The notes: a model not told the origin generated them from the letters alone. A DNA stretch of 64,000 nucleotides from Terricaulis silvestris (GCF_009792355.1 NZ_CP047045.1:3746501-3810500), one strand, 5' to 3'. Positions 1 through 9,358 are shown, counted from the stretch's first letter. Made by a program: numbers and translations.

Positions 1-187
1 CATGCACGCGCACGACCTCTTCCGGCACGCTGCGCTCGGGGTTGAGATAGACGTGAAACTCACGGCCGGTGCGTTCGAGATTGACGATCTCGACGCATCC
101 GATCTCGACGATGCGGTCGCGGAATTCCGCTTCCGCGTGGTCCGGGAAGACACCCGTTGTTTCCGTATCGAACACGATTTCGCGCAT
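1..187 (-). CDS. dnaQ: DNA polymerase III epsilon subunit, N-terminal part (cut by window edge)
   Basis: Only the first 62 codons are present; the rest lies left of the window. The reading starts MREIVFDTETTG, which is the Exo I motif (Asp7, Glu9) of the 3'-5' proofreading exonuclease, followed by a RIVEIGCVEI strand typical of DnaQ. Epsilon removes misincorporated bases within the Pol III core. The start codon lies 9 bp after the coaE stop, at the end of the ppsR-maf-aroE-coaE-dnaQ run, the same order as next to the Caulobacter origin. Confidence 0.9.
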   Translation of the reverse strand, partial: MREIVFDTETTGVFPDHAEAEFRDRIVEIGCVEIVNLERTGREFHVYLNPERSVPEEVVRVH

Positions 188-196
188 GAATCCGGG

Positions 197-790
197 CTAT
201 TCCTGTTCGCGCAGCGCGTCCAGTACGGCTCTGACTTGCGCCCGAGTCGCGTCAAGTTCGCCGCTGGTATCGATCACGAAATCCGCCCGGGCGCGCTTTT
301 CGGCGTCGGGCAGCTGGCGAGCTAGCAGCGCTTCAAACTTCTCCTCCGTCATACCTGGTCGCGACAGAACACGCGTGCGCTGCACTTCCGCCGGCGCCGA
401 CACGACGACAATCTTGTCCACCAGCGCCGAGCCGCCGCTTTCGAACAGGAGTGGAATGTCCAGCACAACGGCGCTGACGCCAGCGTCTCGATTGGCTTGC
501 AGGAACTCTGCCTGGGCTTGCCGGACGAGCGGATGCACGATGCGTTCAAGCCGTGCGATGGCTTCGTCATTGTTCACGACTTGCGCGGAGAGCAGCGCGC
601 GGTCGACGGCGCCATCGCGCACCACGCCGGGAAACGCTTCTCTTACCGGGGCCACTGCCGCGCCGCCGGGGGCGTAGAGTGCATGCACCGCGTCGTCGGA
701 GTTGAACGCCGGCGCGCCCTGCTCGGCGAACATCGCGGCCACGGTCGACTTACCCATGCCGATCGAACCGGTGAGACCAATAACGATCAT
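197..790 (-). CDS. coaE: Dephospho-CoA kinase
   Basis: A 197-residue protein, the normal CoaE length. It phosphorylates the ribose 3'-hydroxyl of dephospho-CoA, the last step of coenzyme A synthesis. The N-terminus [16 protein letters not shown] holds the P-loop (residues about 7-15), followed by the FNSDDAVH substrate segment and a [10 protein letters not shown] stretch. The start at 790 is chosen because it overlaps the aroE stop (ATGA) and places the P-loop directly at the N-terminus; an in-frame upstream extension to 850 lies inside aroE and carries no family sequence. Confidence 0.95.
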   Translation of the reverse strand: MIVIGLTGSIGMGKSTVAAMFAEQGAPAFNSDDAVHALYAPGGAAVAPVREAFPGVVRDGAVDRALLSAQVVNNDEAIARLERIVHPLVRQAQAEFLQANRDAGVSAVVLDIPLLFESGGSALVDKIVVVSAPAEVQRTRVLSRPGMTEEKFEALLARQLPDAEKRARADFVIDTSGELDATRAQVRAVLDALREQE

Positions 791-1608
791 TTCAGCGCCG
801 CGATCAAACGTTCGCGAGCCTTCGCCGTATCCGGCTTGATGCCGAACCACAGATCAAATGCGCGCGCGCCCTGATGGATCAACATCCCGAGACCGTCCAT
901 CCCAAGCAGTCCCCGCGCACGCGCGGCGCGCAAGAACTCGGTTTCCAGCGGGCGATAGACGATATCGGCGGCGATCACCGTCGGCCGGCAATAGTCGAGC
1001 GGCCAAACCTGCTCGGGCTGACCGTCCATGCTCAGCGTCGTCGTTTGCACCACCAGATCCGCGGCGCCGAAGCCGCGCTCAAGATCATCCCAGCGCAACA
1101 CACGCCCGTTGCGGATCGCGCTGGCTGCCGTTTCCGCGCGTGCTGCGGTCCGGTTGGCGAAGTGGATGGTGACGACGTGCGGTGACAGCGCTTGGCCAAT
1201 TGCTTGCGCCGCACCGCCGGCGCCGAGCATCAGCACGCGTTGCACCCGTCCGCGCCAATCCGGGGCGGTTTCGCTCAGCGCGTCGAGAAAGCCCGCGCCA
1301 TCGGTGTTGAACGCCGAGACCGAGCCGTCCTCTTCCCAGCGCAACACGTTGGCGACTGCGCCTTCGCTGCGGTCAGCAGCCGCGGCAGCCGCTTCCTTGT
1401 GCGGCACCGTGACGTTCAAGCCCGAGAAGCCTAAGCCTTTCATTGCGCGGATAGCGGCGGTGGGGTCGTCGCTCTTCAGTGGCAGCGCGACATAAACCGC
1501 GTCCAGACCGTGATCAGCGATCCAAGCATTGTGCATGATCGGCGACAAAGAATGGCCGACTGGATCGCCGATGATGCCGAAAACTTTGGTGGCGGCAGTG
1601 ATGCTCAT
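787..1608 (-). CDS. aroE: Shikimate dehydrogenase (NADP+)
   Basis: Reduces 3-dehydroshikimate to shikimate in aromatic amino-acid synthesis. The 273-residue product shows the substrate-binding N-terminus ([14 protein letters not shown], residues about 15-28), the NVTVPHKE motif with the catalytic Lys, the NTDGAGF stretch, and the glycine-rich dinucleotide site [13 protein letters not shown]. The C-terminal [19 protein letters not shown] is also classic. It overlaps maf upstream and coaE downstream by 4 nt each, so translation is probably coupled. Confidence 0.96.
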   Translation of the reverse strand: MSITAATKVFGIIGDPVGHSLSPIMHNAWIADHGLDAVYVALPLKSDDPTAAIRAMKGLGFSGLNVTVPHKEAAAAAADRSEGAVANVLRWEEDGSVSAFNTDGAGFLDALSETAPDWRGRVQRVLMLGAGGAAQAIGQALSPHVVTIHFANRTAARAETAASAIRNGRVLRWDDLERGFGAADLVVQTTTLSMDGQPEQVWPLDYCRPTVIAADIVYRPLETEFLRAARARGLLGMDGLGMLIHQGARAFDLWFGIKPDTAKARERLIAALK

Positions 1609-2195
1609 GCTTGCGCGATACCGTGTTCGCGCAGGAACGCCAGCAGCGGCAGCAGCGGTAAGCCGAGCACTGAAAAGTAGTCCCCGTCCACGCGCTCGAA
1701 CAATTGTGCGCCGAGACCTTCGAGCTGATAGGCGCCGACTGAATGCAACGTCGTGTCACCGGCGCGCGCGAGATAATCATCCAAGAAGGCATCCGAGAAC
1801 GCGCGCATCTTCAGCTTGGGCGTATCGACATGCCGCCAAATGATCGCGCCCTCGCGCGCCACCACGGCGGCCGTCAGCAATTCATGCGTCCGACCACGCA
1901 GCCGCAGCAAATGCTCGCGCGCTTCGGCAACGCTCTTCGGCTTGTCCAGCGTATCGCCTTCAATCGCCAGCATCTGATCGGCGCCGATGACGAACCCGTC
2001 GCGTTTGCGTGAAACCGAGAGCGCCTTCAGTTCGGCCAGCGCATCGGCCTGATCGCGCGGCTTCAACCCATCAGCGCGCAAGCTGGCCTTCGCCGCTTCC
2101 TCATCCACACGCGGCGTTTCGACTTCAAACGTGAGGCCAACGTCCTCAAGCATGCGCCGCCGCGCAGCGCTCCCGGAAGCAAGAATGAGCGTCAC
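1605..2195 (-). CDS. maf: Maf-like nucleoside triphosphate pyrophosphatase
   Basis: A 196-residue Maf/HAM1-fold protein. Maf proteins hydrolyse non-canonical or modified NTPs to NMP and pyrophosphate. The signature N-terminus LILASGSAARRRMLEDVGL (residues 3-21), the EEAAKASL segment, VIGADQML and the C-terminal DGDYFSVLGLPLLPLL are visible. It overlaps ppsR and aroE by 4 nt. Whether it is the YhdE (dTTP/UTP) or YceF subtype cannot be told with certainty here. Confidence 0.93.
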   Translation of the reverse strand: MTLILASGSAARRRMLEDVGLTFEVETPRVDEEAAKASLRADGLKPRDQADALAELKALSVSRKRDGFVIGADQMLAIEGDTLDKPKSVAEAREHLLRLRGRTHELLTAAVVAREGAIIWRHVDTPKLKMRAFSDAFLDDYLARAGDTTLHSVGAYQLEGLGAQLFERVDGDYFSVLGLPLLPLLAFLREHGIAQA

Positions 2196-3028
2196 GGCTC
2201 GCGATGCTCCGCCAGCAAGTTCAACACGGCCGCCGCGGTTTCCTCGATCGAGCGGCGTGAGACATCAACCGTCGGCCACCCTTCCCGCTCGAACAATTTC
2301 TGCGCATCCATCACTTCGCGGCGCACATCTTCTTCGTCTGTGTAACTGCCCGCGCGCGTCTCTTTCATCGCAACCAGGCGATTGCGCCGGATGTGAATGA
2401 GGCGATCTGCCGAGATTAACAGGCCAACCACGAGCGGGCGATCCTTCGCGAACAATTCCGGCGGCAACGGCACACCCGGCACCATCGGCACGTTCGCCGC
2501 CTTCACACCGCGGTGCGCGAGATAGACGCTGGTCGGTGTTTTCGAGGTGCGGCTAACGCCGACCAGGATCACGTCGGCTTCGCTCAGCTCGATGTGCTGC
2601 TGACCGTCGTCGTGGTACATCGCGAAATCCAGCGCATCGATGCGCTTGAAATATTCCGCGTTGAGCTTCCGCGCCGCGCCGACCCGATGGTTCAGCTCCT
2701 GGCCCAAATAGCGCGAGGTGATGTCTAGCACTGGGTCGAGCACGGCCACGCAGGGCATGTCCATTGCCTTGCAGGCATCTTCCAGCAACGCCCGGTGCTC
2801 TAGGTTCGAGAGCGTGAACATTACGATCCCAGGCGCCTCCTCGATTTCCTTGATCACCCGCTCGAGCTGCCGGGCGGATCGAACCAGGAAGTAGGAGTGT
2901 TCCACTGGCAGGATGTTGTCGAACTGAGCGCAGGTCGCGCGCATGACGCCGGCCAAGGTCTCGCCGGTCGCGTCCGAGACCAAGTGGACGTTGCAATAGA
3001 TGGCCAGCCGTTCACGCATGGGGTTCAC
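2192..3028 (-). CDS. ppsR: Pyruvate, water/phosphate dikinase regulatory protein (DUF299)
   Basis: A 278-residue DUF299 protein. The family are bifunctional ADP-dependent kinase/pyrophosphorylases that switch PEP synthase or PPDK off and on by phosphorylating a threonine near the catalytic His. Visible motifs are VHLVSDATGET near the N-terminus and the P-loop-like GVSRTSKTPTSVYLA around residue 155. A second Met at 3019 is an alternative start. It is the first gene of the leftward operon and corresponds to RP001 beside the Caulobacter origin. No intact PPDK or PEP synthase target is seen in the window apart from the divergent protein at 41004. Confidence 0.92.
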   Translation of the reverse strand: MNPMRERLAIYCNVHLVSDATGETLAGVMRATCAQFDNILPVEHSYFLVRSARQLERVIKEIEEAPGIVMFTLSNLEHRALLEDACKAMDMPCVAVLDPVLDITSRYLGQELNHRVGAARKLNAEYFKRIDALDFAMYHDDGQQHIELSEADVILVGVSRTSKTPTSVYLAHRGVKAANVPMVPGVPLPPELFAKDRPLVVGLLISADRLIHIRRNRLVAMKETRAGSYTDEEDVRREVMDAQKLFEREGWPTVDVSRRSIEETAAAVLNLLAEHREP

Positions 3029-3047
3029 ATATCAGCCCTGTAACCGT

Positions 3048-3056
3048 TGTGGACAA
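3048..3056 (-). other. DnaA box-like 9-mer
   Basis: Minus strand reads TTGTCCACA, one mismatch from TTATCCACA. It lies 20 bp from the ppsR start inside the putative origin. Confidence 0.5.
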
Positions 3057-3269
3057 GCTGTTGAGCAAAGCAGGGACTGGGGTGGCTTCTCGAGTGGAAA
3101 GCCTCCGACGAGCCGATCCACTCTCCCCTCGTGGGCGATTCCTCCCCGCGATGCTCACAGCGCGACAACGCGTGCACAAAGGAATCACCGCGACCCACTC
3201 ACCCCACCAAGCCGTTTCCGTGTAAGCACTTTCTGGCTGGCGCCGGCAGGAGCAAGTCTGTGAGCAGCA

Positions 3270-3278
3270 TGTGGAGAA
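3270..3278 (-). other. DnaA box-like 9-mer
   Basis: Minus strand reads TTCTCCACA, one mismatch from TTATCCACA. It has the same orientation as the box at 3048 and lies about 40 bp before the AT-rich stretch. Confidence 0.5.
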
Positions 3279-3358
3279 CGAACTTCTCCCGCTTTGAATG
3301 TCGCTACAACAACGAGTCCCAATACATTCGGATTCAAATTTAAGTTTAAGAGGGAGCA

Positions 3359-4387
3359 ATGGGGACACGGGAGAACCTTCCTGCTCTCTTACGTGTCTTG
3401 AGCGGAGAGAGGCTCGATCCTCCTCCGATCTGGATCATGCGCCAAGCAGGGCGATACCTCCCGGAGTACCGTGAGCTTCGAACCCGGGCGAAGAGCTTCC
3501 TTGATTTTTGCTATTCCCCTGCCCTGGCGACAGAGGCCGTGATGCAGCCGCTCCGGCGCTTCCCGCTCGATGCCGCTATTTTGTTCTCCGACATCCTGGT
3601 CGTGCCCGATGCGCTGGGTCGGAAGGTCTGGTTCGTCGAAGGCGAAGGCCCAAGGCTGGAGCCGCTGATCGGTGAGCAGCGCTGGAGCTTCGGTGAAGCT
3701 GAGAAAGCGATCCAACGGCTCGCGCCTGTCTATGAAGCTGTCGAACGGATCAAAGCAGCCATCCCGGCTGGCACTGCGCTGATCGGATTTTGCGGCGGGC
3801 CGTGGACGGTCGCGACTTACATGCTGCAGGGTCGTGGTGGCGATAAGGACGAAGCGCGCCGCGCGGCCTACCAGCGGCCCGAGGACGTCGACGCTCTTCT
3901 CTCCCTGCTCGCCGAAGCCAGCGCGCAGCATCTCGCGGCCCAAGTCGCCGCCGGTGCTGATTGCGTACAGATTTTCGAAAGCTGGGCTGAGGGGCTGTCG
4001 CAGCCGTTGTTCGATCGGCTGATCATCAAGCCCACTCAGCAACTCGTGAAACGGTTGCGCGCGCTTGGCGTCACAGTACCGATCATCGGATTTCCGCGCG
4101 GCGCGGGCCTGCTCATTGCTGAGTATGCACAGCACACCGGCATCGATGCGATCGGCTTAGACACCGCTGTTCCCTCCGCGGCGGCGCTCCCTTCTTCAAT
4201 GCCCGTGCAAGGCAATCTCGATCCACAATTGCTCGTCGTCGGCGGCGATGCGCTGAGGCGCGGCGTTGAAGAAGTGCGCGAGCGTTTTTGTGGAACACCG
4301 CACATCTTCAATCTCGGCCACGGCATCACGCCACAAGCGTCGCCCGAAAACGTCGCAGAACTCGTACGCTTGGTGAAAGGCGCATGA
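3359..4387 (+). CDS. hemE: Uroporphyrinogen decarboxylase
   Basis: Removes four carboxyl groups from uroporphyrinogen III to give coproporphyrinogen III in heme synthesis; a cytosolic enzyme. The 342-residue length is normal. The N-terminal signature PPIWIMRQAGRYLPEYRELR-like region (residues about 21-40), FSDILVVPDALG, GFCGGPWTVATYM, the QIFESWAEGLS segment and the terminal NLGHGITPQ are all present. The ATG is preceded by GAGGGAG. It is the first gene to the right of the putative origin and overlaps hemH by 4 nt. Confidence 0.97.
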   Translation: MGTRENLPALLRVLSGERLDPPPIWIMRQAGRYLPEYRELRTRAKSFLDFCYSPALATEAVMQPLRRFPLDAAILFSDILVVPDALGRKVWFVEGEGPRLEPLIGEQRWSFGEAEKAIQRLAPVYEAVERIKAAIPAGTALIGFCGGPWTVATYMLQGRGGDKDEARRAAYQRPEDVDALLSLLAEASAQHLAAQVAAGADCVQIFESWAEGLSQPLFDRLIIKPTQQLVKRLRALGVTVPIIGFPRGAGLLIAEYAQHTGIDAIGLDTAVPSAAALPSSMPVQGNLDPQLLVVGGDALRRGVEEVRERFCGTPHIFNLGHGITPQASPENVAELVRLVKGA

Positions 4388-5478
4388 GCGCAGTGCCGAT
4401 TGAAGACGATGGCCCGCGTGAGGATGGCCACGGTCTGCGCGTGATGACATCGCGCCGCGTCGCCATCATTCTCTTCAATCTTGGTGGGCCGGATAAGCAG
4501 GATGCGGTGCGCCCGTTTCTATTCAACCTCTTCAACGACAAAGCCATCATCGGCGTACCGCAACCCTTTCGGTATTTCATCGCGCAACTGATTTCGCGCC
4601 GACGCGAAAAGTTGGCGAAGGCGAACTACGCACTGATGGGCGGCGGTTCGCCCATTCTGACGGAGACACGCAAACAAGCCGAAGCGCTCGAAACCGAGAT
4701 GGCCAAACGCGTCAGCAACGTGACGTTTCGATGCTTCATCGCGATGCGTTACTGGAAACCGTTTATCGTTGAAGCGGCCGAAGCCGCGATCGATTGGCAC
4801 GCGACGGACGCGATCCTGCTCCCGCTCTATCCGCAATTCTCAACCACCACGACAGCCTCGGCTCTCGAGGCATGGACGAGCATTTGCGACCTGCCGGTTT
4901 CCACGATCTGCTGCTACCCGGCTGGCCAAAAGCTCGCGCAATCCCATGCCGACGCCATTCTCAATGCCTGGCGTGAAGGCGGCTCGCCGGAACGGCCCCG
5001 CGTCCTCTTCTCGGCGCACGGCTTGCCGCAAAGCATCGTCGATCGCGGCGATCCCTATCAGTGGCAAGTCGAGCAAAGCGTCGCCGCCGTGCGCAAATTG
5101 CTGCCCGCGGAATGGGACACGCGTATCTGTTACCAGTCGCGCGTCGGTCCAATGAAGTGGCTCGCGCCGTCCACTGAGCACGAGATCAAGGTCGCGGCGA
5201 AAAACAAAGCCGGCGTCATCGTCGCGCCGATCGCCTTCGTCTCGGAGCACGTTGAAACGCTGGTCGAACTCGACATCGAGTACCGTGCGCTTGCGAAACG
5301 CTTGCAGCTCCCCTTCTACCTCCGCGCCCAAACGCCTTCCGCCGCGCCGCGCTTCATTGACGCGCTGGCGGATCTGACCGAGCGCGCTTTGTCGGCGCCG
5401 GGTAAGCTGCAGTCGGAAAGCGGCGGCCGGCTCTGCCCGGCGGCATTCGGCCTGTGCGCGCAGGGAAGCGGGACCTGA
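4384..5478 (+). CDS. hemH: Ferrochelatase
   Basis: Inserts Fe2+ into protoporphyrin IX, the last step of protoheme synthesis. The 364-residue product has ILFNLGGPDKQDAV near residue 25, the GGGSPIL loop, LLPLYPQFSTTTTAS, the FSAHGLPQSIVDRGDPY region with the catalytic His, and FVSEHVETLVELDIEY near the C-terminus. The start at 4384 overlaps the hemE stop (ATGA). The stop overlaps the start of hemJ (TGATG). About 30 residues at each end are poorly conserved-looking. Confidence 0.96.
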   Translation: MSAVPIEDDGPREDGHGLRVMTSRRVAIILFNLGGPDKQDAVRPFLFNLFNDKAIIGVPQPFRYFIAQLISRRREKLAKANYALMGGGSPILTETRKQAEALETEMAKRVSNVTFRCFIAMRYWKPFIVEAAEAAIDWHATDAILLPLYPQFSTTTTASALEAWTSICDLPVSTICCYPAGQKLAQSHADAILNAWREGGSPERPRVLFSAHGLPQSIVDRGDPYQWQVEQSVAAVRKLLPAEWDTRICYQSRVGPMKWLAPSTEHEIKVAAKNKAGVIVAPIAFVSEHVETLVELDIEYRALAKRLQLPFYLRAQTPSAAPRFIDALADLTERALSAPGKLQSESGGRLCPAAFGLCAQGSGT

Positions 5479-5948
5479 TGGAACACCTGATCGGCTACGA
5501 CCTCGCGCGCGGGCTGCACATCATCGCGGTGATCGCCTGGATCGCGGGCCTGCTGATGCTGCCGCGCTTCTACGCCTACATCACCGCCAGCCAGCCCGGC
5601 GGCGAGATGGAAGCGGCGATGCTGAAGGCGGCCCGCAGCCTCCGCAGCATCATTCTCATCCCCAGCTTCATCCTGGCCTGGGCGTTCGGCATCTTCCTGT
5701 TCGCAACCTACCTGACGGGCGACTGGACTGGCCCGATCCCCGAGGTGCTCTCCCACGTCCCGCACTGGTTCTGGGCCAAGTTTATCCTGGTGCTGGGCTT
5801 GAGCGGGTATCAAGGCTTCCTATCTGCGCAGGGCCGCAAGCTCGCTCAGGGCCAGCGCCCCCACTCAGAGAAATTCTGGCGGCTGATGAGCGAGATTCCC
5901 TTCCTGGTCGCCATCGCCGCCGTGCTTCTGGCGACACTGGAACCTTAA
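5478..5948 (+). CDS. hemJ: Protoporphyrinogen IX oxidase, HemJ type
   Basis: A 156-residue membrane protein with about four hydrophobic helices and the HemJ hallmarks: an early histidine in RGLHIIAVIAWIAGLLMLPRF and the conserved HFWAKF-like segment HWFWAKFILVL. HemJ oxidises protoporphyrinogen IX in bacteria lacking HemG/HemY, so hemE-hemH-hemJ supplies three late steps of heme synthesis from one operon. The ATG at 5478 overlaps the hemH stop; a GTG 24 nt upstream is possible but less likely. Confidence 0.9.
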   Translation: MEHLIGYDLARGLHIIAVIAWIAGLLMLPRFYAYITASQPGGEMEAAMLKAARSLRSIILIPSFILAWAFGIFLFATYLTGDWTGPIPEVLSHVPHWFWAKFILVLGLSGYQGFLSAQGRKLAQGQRPHSEKFWRLMSEIPFLVAIAAVLLATLEP

Positions 5949-6141
5949 TTTCGGCGAGGGGACCCGGTAACTCCGGCTTGACCCTTTCGGCTGTATGTGG
6001 TGTTCCTGCGCTCAAGCGCGCTTTCCCAAAGCGTGTGCGCGACGGCGGCGCCCAAACTTCTCCACCCGCTGAATTTTCCTTTCCCAACTAACGGCCCTGC
6101 CCGCGCGACATCACGCGCGAGGTCCGTTCCCCGAGATAGAT

Positions 6142-7434
6142 ATGACTGACGAACAAGCACTCGAAGAGCTCACGTCGATGACGCTGCAAGAGCTCAAACG
6201 CAAAACCCCCGCCGAAATTCTCGCTCTCGCTGAATCGCTTGAGATCGAGGGCGCCAACACGCTCCGCACCCAGGACATGCTGTTTTCGATCCTGAAGGCG
6301 GTCGCTGAGCGTGGCGTCGAGATCGGCGGCGCTGGGGTCTGCGAAATTCTATCTGACGGCTTCGGCTTTCTTCGCTCGCCGCAATCGAGCTATCTGCCAG
6401 GGCCTGACGATATCTACATCTCGCCCCAGCAGATCCGGAAATTCGGCCTGCGCACCGGTGATACGGTTGAAGGCCAGATCAAAGCTCCGAAGGATGGCGA
6501 ACGCTATTTCGCGCTGACCAAGGTGAACTCGGTCAATTTCGAAGACCCGGACAAGGTCCGTCACAAGGTTCACTTCGACAATCTGACCCCGCTCTATCCG
6601 ACCGAGCGGCTGAAGATGGAAATCGAAGACCCGACACTCAAAGACAAAACCGGCCGCATCATCGACATCGTTGCGCCGATCGGTAAAGGCCAGCGCTCGC
6701 TGATCGTCGCGCAGCCGCGCACGGGTAAGACCGTCATCCTGCAGAACATCGCCAAGGCGATCGAAGCCAACCATCCGGAAGTGTTTCTGATGGTGCTGCT
6801 GATCGACGAACGCCCCGAAGAAGTCACCGACATGCGCCGCACCGTGAAGGGCGAGGTCATCTCCTCCACCTTCGACGAACCGGCCACGCGCCACGTCGCG
6901 GTTGCCGAAATGGTGATCGAGAAAGCCAAGCGCCTCGCCGAGCACGGCAAGGATGTTGTGATCCTCCTCGATTCCGTTACGCGCCTCGGCCGCGCCTACA
7001 ACACCGTCGTGCCCTCTTCCGGCAAGGTGCTGACGGGCGGCGTCGACGCCAACGCGCTGCAGCGTCCGAAGCGCTTCTTTGGCGCGGCGCGTAATCTCGA
7101 AGAAGGCGGTTCGCTCACCATCATCGCGACGGCGCTGATCGATACCGGCTCGCGGATGGACGAAGTCATCTTCGAAGAGTTCAAGGGCACCGGTAACAGT
7201 GAACTCCAGCTCGACCGCAAAGTCGCCGACCGCCGCATCTTCCCGGCTATCGATGTGCTGAAGTCCGGCACCCGGAAAGACGAACTCATCACACCGAAAG
7301 AGCACCTGCAGAAGATGTACGTGCTCCGCCGCATCCTCTCGCCGATGGGTACGCAGGACGCGGTCGAGTTCCTGCTCGACAAGCTCAAAGGCTCGAAGAA
7401 CAACGACGACTTCTTCCAGTCGATGAATACGTGA
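6142..7434 (+). CDS. rho: Transcription termination factor Rho
   Basis: A 430-residue Rho, normal length: N-terminal helix bundle ([18 protein letters not shown]), cold-shock-like primary RNA site ([22 protein letters not shown]), P-loop [10 protein letters not shown] near residues 189-198, Walker [17 protein letters not shown], the Q-loop ([23 protein letters not shown]) and the R-loop. It lies 193 bp after hemJ; that leader has a TTGACC about 165 bp before the ATG that could be a -35 element. Rho genes commonly autoregulate through a long leader, but no specific structure is evident here. Confidence 0.98.
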   Translation: MTDEQALEELTSMTLQELKRKTPAEILALAESLEIEGANTLRTQDMLFSILKAVAERGVEIGGAGVCEILSDGFGFLRSPQSSYLPGPDDIYISPQQIRKFGLRTGDTVEGQIKAPKDGERYFALTKVNSVNFEDPDKVRHKVHFDNLTPLYPTERLKMEIEDPTLKDKTGRIIDIVAPIGKGQRSLIVAQPRTGKTVILQNIAKAIEANHPEVFLMVLLIDERPEEVTDMRRTVKGEVISSTFDEPATRHVAVAEMVIEKAKRLAEHGKDVVILLDSVTRLGRAYNTVVPSSGKVLTGGVDANALQRPKRFFGAARNLEEGGSLTIIATALIDTGSRMDEVIFEEFKGTGNSELQLDRKVADRRIFPAIDVLKSGTRKDELITPKEHLQKMYVLRRILSPMGTQDAVEFLLDKLKGSKNNDDFFQSMNT

Positions 7435-7447
7435 GGCACGAAACGCT

Positions 7448-7738
7448 ATGGCGAACGATCTCTACTACGCAGTAGCGAAGGCGGCGGCGAAGAAAGTGAA
7501 AGGCCACCCGATTGGGCAGGAGCGGATGCTGGTCTGCTGGACCAAACTTGGCGGCGGCAACGAGCAAGCGCGGATCAAGCAACGGCTCGCGCAAGAAGGC
7601 TGGGACGTGATCGACTTCCGCGACAGCAAGCCTGTGTCGAGCGACGATGACGCCGGCGACGAAGCCATTCGCGCTGCGCTAGACGAAGCCCGCAAAAACG
7701 GCTTCGCGTTCATCGTCTTCTCCCGTCCTCCACTCTAA
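7448..7738 (+). CDS. Small hypothetical protein
   Basis: A 96-residue soluble protein starting 13 bp after rho in the same direction. It begins MANDLYYAVAKAAAKKVKG and contains LVCWTKLGGGNEQARIKQRLAQEGWDVIDF, an alpha/beta pattern, then an acidic linker SSDDDAGDEA and a hydrophobic strand GFAFIVFS. No family is recognised. Codon use matches its neighbours and the start is well spaced, so it is probably a real gene. Confidence 0.65.
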   Translation: MANDLYYAVAKAAAKKVKGHPIGQERMLVCWTKLGGGNEQARIKQRLAQEGWDVIDFRDSKPVSSDDDAGDEAIRAALDEARKNGFAFIVFSRPPL

Positions 7739-7749
7739 GCGGAGCTCAC

Positions 7750-8355
7750 ATGCTCAAAGTCTATCACTCGCAAGGCGCACGCTCGCTGCGCGTGCTTTGG
7801 CTGTGCGAGGAAATGGGCGTGCCGTACGAAACGGCGGAAGCCTCGTTCTTCAAACCCAGCGATGAGTTCAAGGCGGTCAACCCGCTCCGCACCGTGCCGG
7901 CGATGACCGACGGCGACGTGCGGATGATCGAGTCTGTCGCCATGATGATGTACATCATGTCAAAGTACGGCCCGACCGAACTCGAAGTGAAACCCGATGA
8001 GTCGGGCTACGCCAGCTATCTGCAATTCATGCTGTTTGGCGAAGCCGGCGTCGCCGCCTACGGCAACCCCCTCGTCGCCACCCGCTTCATGGCGCCCGAC
8101 GACCAAAAGCAAAACTGGACCGCGGGCTATCTCAAGACCGCCATCCTGAAGCGCCTCGAATTCGTCGCCGATTGTCTCGGCGGCAAAGACTTCCTCGCCG
8201 CCGATCGCTTTACCGCCGCCGATATCTCCGTCAGCTACATCGTCACCGGCGCCAAATTCGCTGGCATCGAGGGCGACATTCCCGCCGGTGTGAAGCTTTA
8301 CGTCGACAAGCTCTGGCAGCGCCCGGCGTTTCAGCGGGCCGCCGCGGTGAAGTAA
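7750..8355 (+). CDS. Glutathione S-transferase family protein
   Basis: A 201-residue GST. The N-terminal thioredoxin-like domain reads LKVYHSQGARSLRVLWLCEEMGVPYE and continues to NPLRTVPAMTDGDVRMIESVAMMMYI, where the cis-Pro and ES pair bind glutathione. The C-terminal helical domain contains FLAADRFTAADISVSY, the usual N-capping/hydrophobic staple region. Substrate is unknown. The stop codon directly abuts the stop of the convergent quinone reductase. Confidence 0.9.
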   Translation: MLKVYHSQGARSLRVLWLCEEMGVPYETAEASFFKPSDEFKAVNPLRTVPAMTDGDVRMIESVAMMMYIMSKYGPTELEVKPDESGYASYLQFMLFGEAGVAAYGNPLVATRFMAPDDQKQNWTAGYLKTAILKRLEFVADCLGGKDFLAADRFTAADISVSYIVTGAKFAGIEGDIPAGVKLYVDKLWQRPAFQRAAAVK

Positions 8356-9327
8356 CTACGGCGCCAGCACCAAGCTGCCGGTCGTCTTGCGGCCTTCCAG
8401 ATCGCGATGCGCTTGCGCGGCGTCTGCCAATGGATAACGCGCTGGCGCCGCAATCTTCACCGCGCCGCTTTCGAGCACCGCGAACAAACCTGCGGCTGTC
8501 TTATCGAGCTTCTTGGTTGTCGCCGTGTAGTGAAACAGCGTCGGCCGCGTCAGAAACAGCGAGCCCTTTTGCGAGAGCACCAGCGGATTGATATCTGGCG
8601 GCGGGCCGGATGCGTTGCCGAACGACACCAACATCCCGAGCGGCCGCAAGCTATCGAGCGATGCGAGGAACGTGTCTTTGCCAACGCTGTCGTACACAAC
8701 GTGCGCGCCCTTTCCATCCGTCAGCGCGCGCACGCGCTCAGCGATGTTCTCGCGCGGCGTGACGATGACGTGATCGGCGCCAAGCGCGCGCACGATATCG
8801 GCCTTCTCATCGCCACCAACGATCGCAATCACGGTCGCGCCAAGATGCTTGGCCCATTGCACGGCGATCTGACCAACGCCGCCGGCGGCTGCGTGGATCA
8901 CGACGACGTGGTCACGTTCCACGCGAAACGTCTTTCGCAGAAGATAACGCGCAGTCATGCCCTTCAGCATCGAGGCCGCCGCAACGTCGAACGAAACCGC
9001 TTCCGGCAGTTGGACGGCGCGATCATCTCGTACAACATGCATCTCGCTGTAAGAACCGATTGGCCCGGTGCAATAGCCGATGCGATCGCCGACCTTGAAG
9101 CGCGTCACGTCCGCGCCAATCGCATCGACAACACCAGCGCCTTCTTGCCCCAAGCCGCTCGGCAGCGGGATCTTGTACAAGCCGGTGCGATGGTAGGTGT
9201 CGATGAAGTTCACGCCGATCGCGTGATTGCGCACGCGCACTTCATGCGGGCTCGGCTCCGGCGTCGCGACGTCCGCCAGCGCCATGACTTCGGGCCCGCC
9301 GTGTCGCTCAATCCGTATCGCCTTCAT
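8356..9327 (-). CDS. qor: NADPH:quinone oxidoreductase (zinc-free MDR family)
   Basis: A 323-residue medium-chain reductase of the QOR1 type, which reduces quinones or enones with NADPH. It shows NFIDTYHRTGLY near residue 42, GQEGAGVVDAIG, the HAAAGGVGQIAVQWAK nucleotide-binding motif and a C-terminal DLEGRKTTGSLVL. Structural zinc cysteines are absent, as expected for this branch. The start at 9327 (MKAIRIERHGGPEV) is the canonical N-terminus; a longer in-frame extension upstream runs into the antisense of the next gene. Confidence 0.93.
   Translation of the reverse strand: MKAIRIERHGGPEVMALADVATPEPSPHEVRVRNHAIGVNFIDTYHRTGLYKIPLPSGLGQEGAGVVDAIGADVTRFKVGDRIGYCTGPIGSYSEMHVVRDDRAVQLPEAVSFDVAAASMLKGMTARYLLRKTFRVERDHVVVIHAAAGGVGQIAVQWAKHLGATVIAIVGGDEKADIVRALGADHVIVTPRENIAERVRALTDGKGAHVVYDSVGKDTFLASLDSLRPLGMLVSFGNASGPPPDINPLVLSQKGSLFLTRPTLFHYTATTKKLDKTAAGLFAVLESGAVKIAAPARYPLADAAQAHRDLEGRKTTGSLVLAP
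8916..8929. other. parS-like palindrome (weak)
   Basis: Reads GTTCCACGCGAAAC, two mismatches from GTTTCACGTGAAAC. It lies inside the quinone reductase gene, about 6 kb right of the putative origin. Confidence 0.3.
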
Positions 9328-9358
9328 CGCGCGCTCCTCTGCGCTGCAGATATGGGGA

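Larger units (their letters stand above)
3029..3358. other. oriC: Putative chromosomal replication origin (oriC)
   Basis: A 330-bp gap without a credible gene, lying between ppsR/DUF299 (leftward) and hemE (rightward). In Caulobacter crescentus the origin Cori lies between exactly these two genes. Transcription diverges from the gap on both sides. It holds two single-mismatch DnaA boxes on the minus strand, TTGTCCACA at 3048-3056 and TTCTCCACA at 3270-3278, and an AT-rich stretch at about 3318-3352 just before hemE that could be the unwinding element. No full CtrA site (TTAA-N7-TTAA) was found; two TTAA motifs 2 bp apart lie at about 3340-3349. The assignment rests mainly on synteny. Confidence 0.65.

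Noticed and set aside
5949-6141. Possible riboswitch or attenuator upstream of rho
   Set aside because: No conserved aptamer or stable alternating hairpins could be recognised; only a promoter-like TTGACC.
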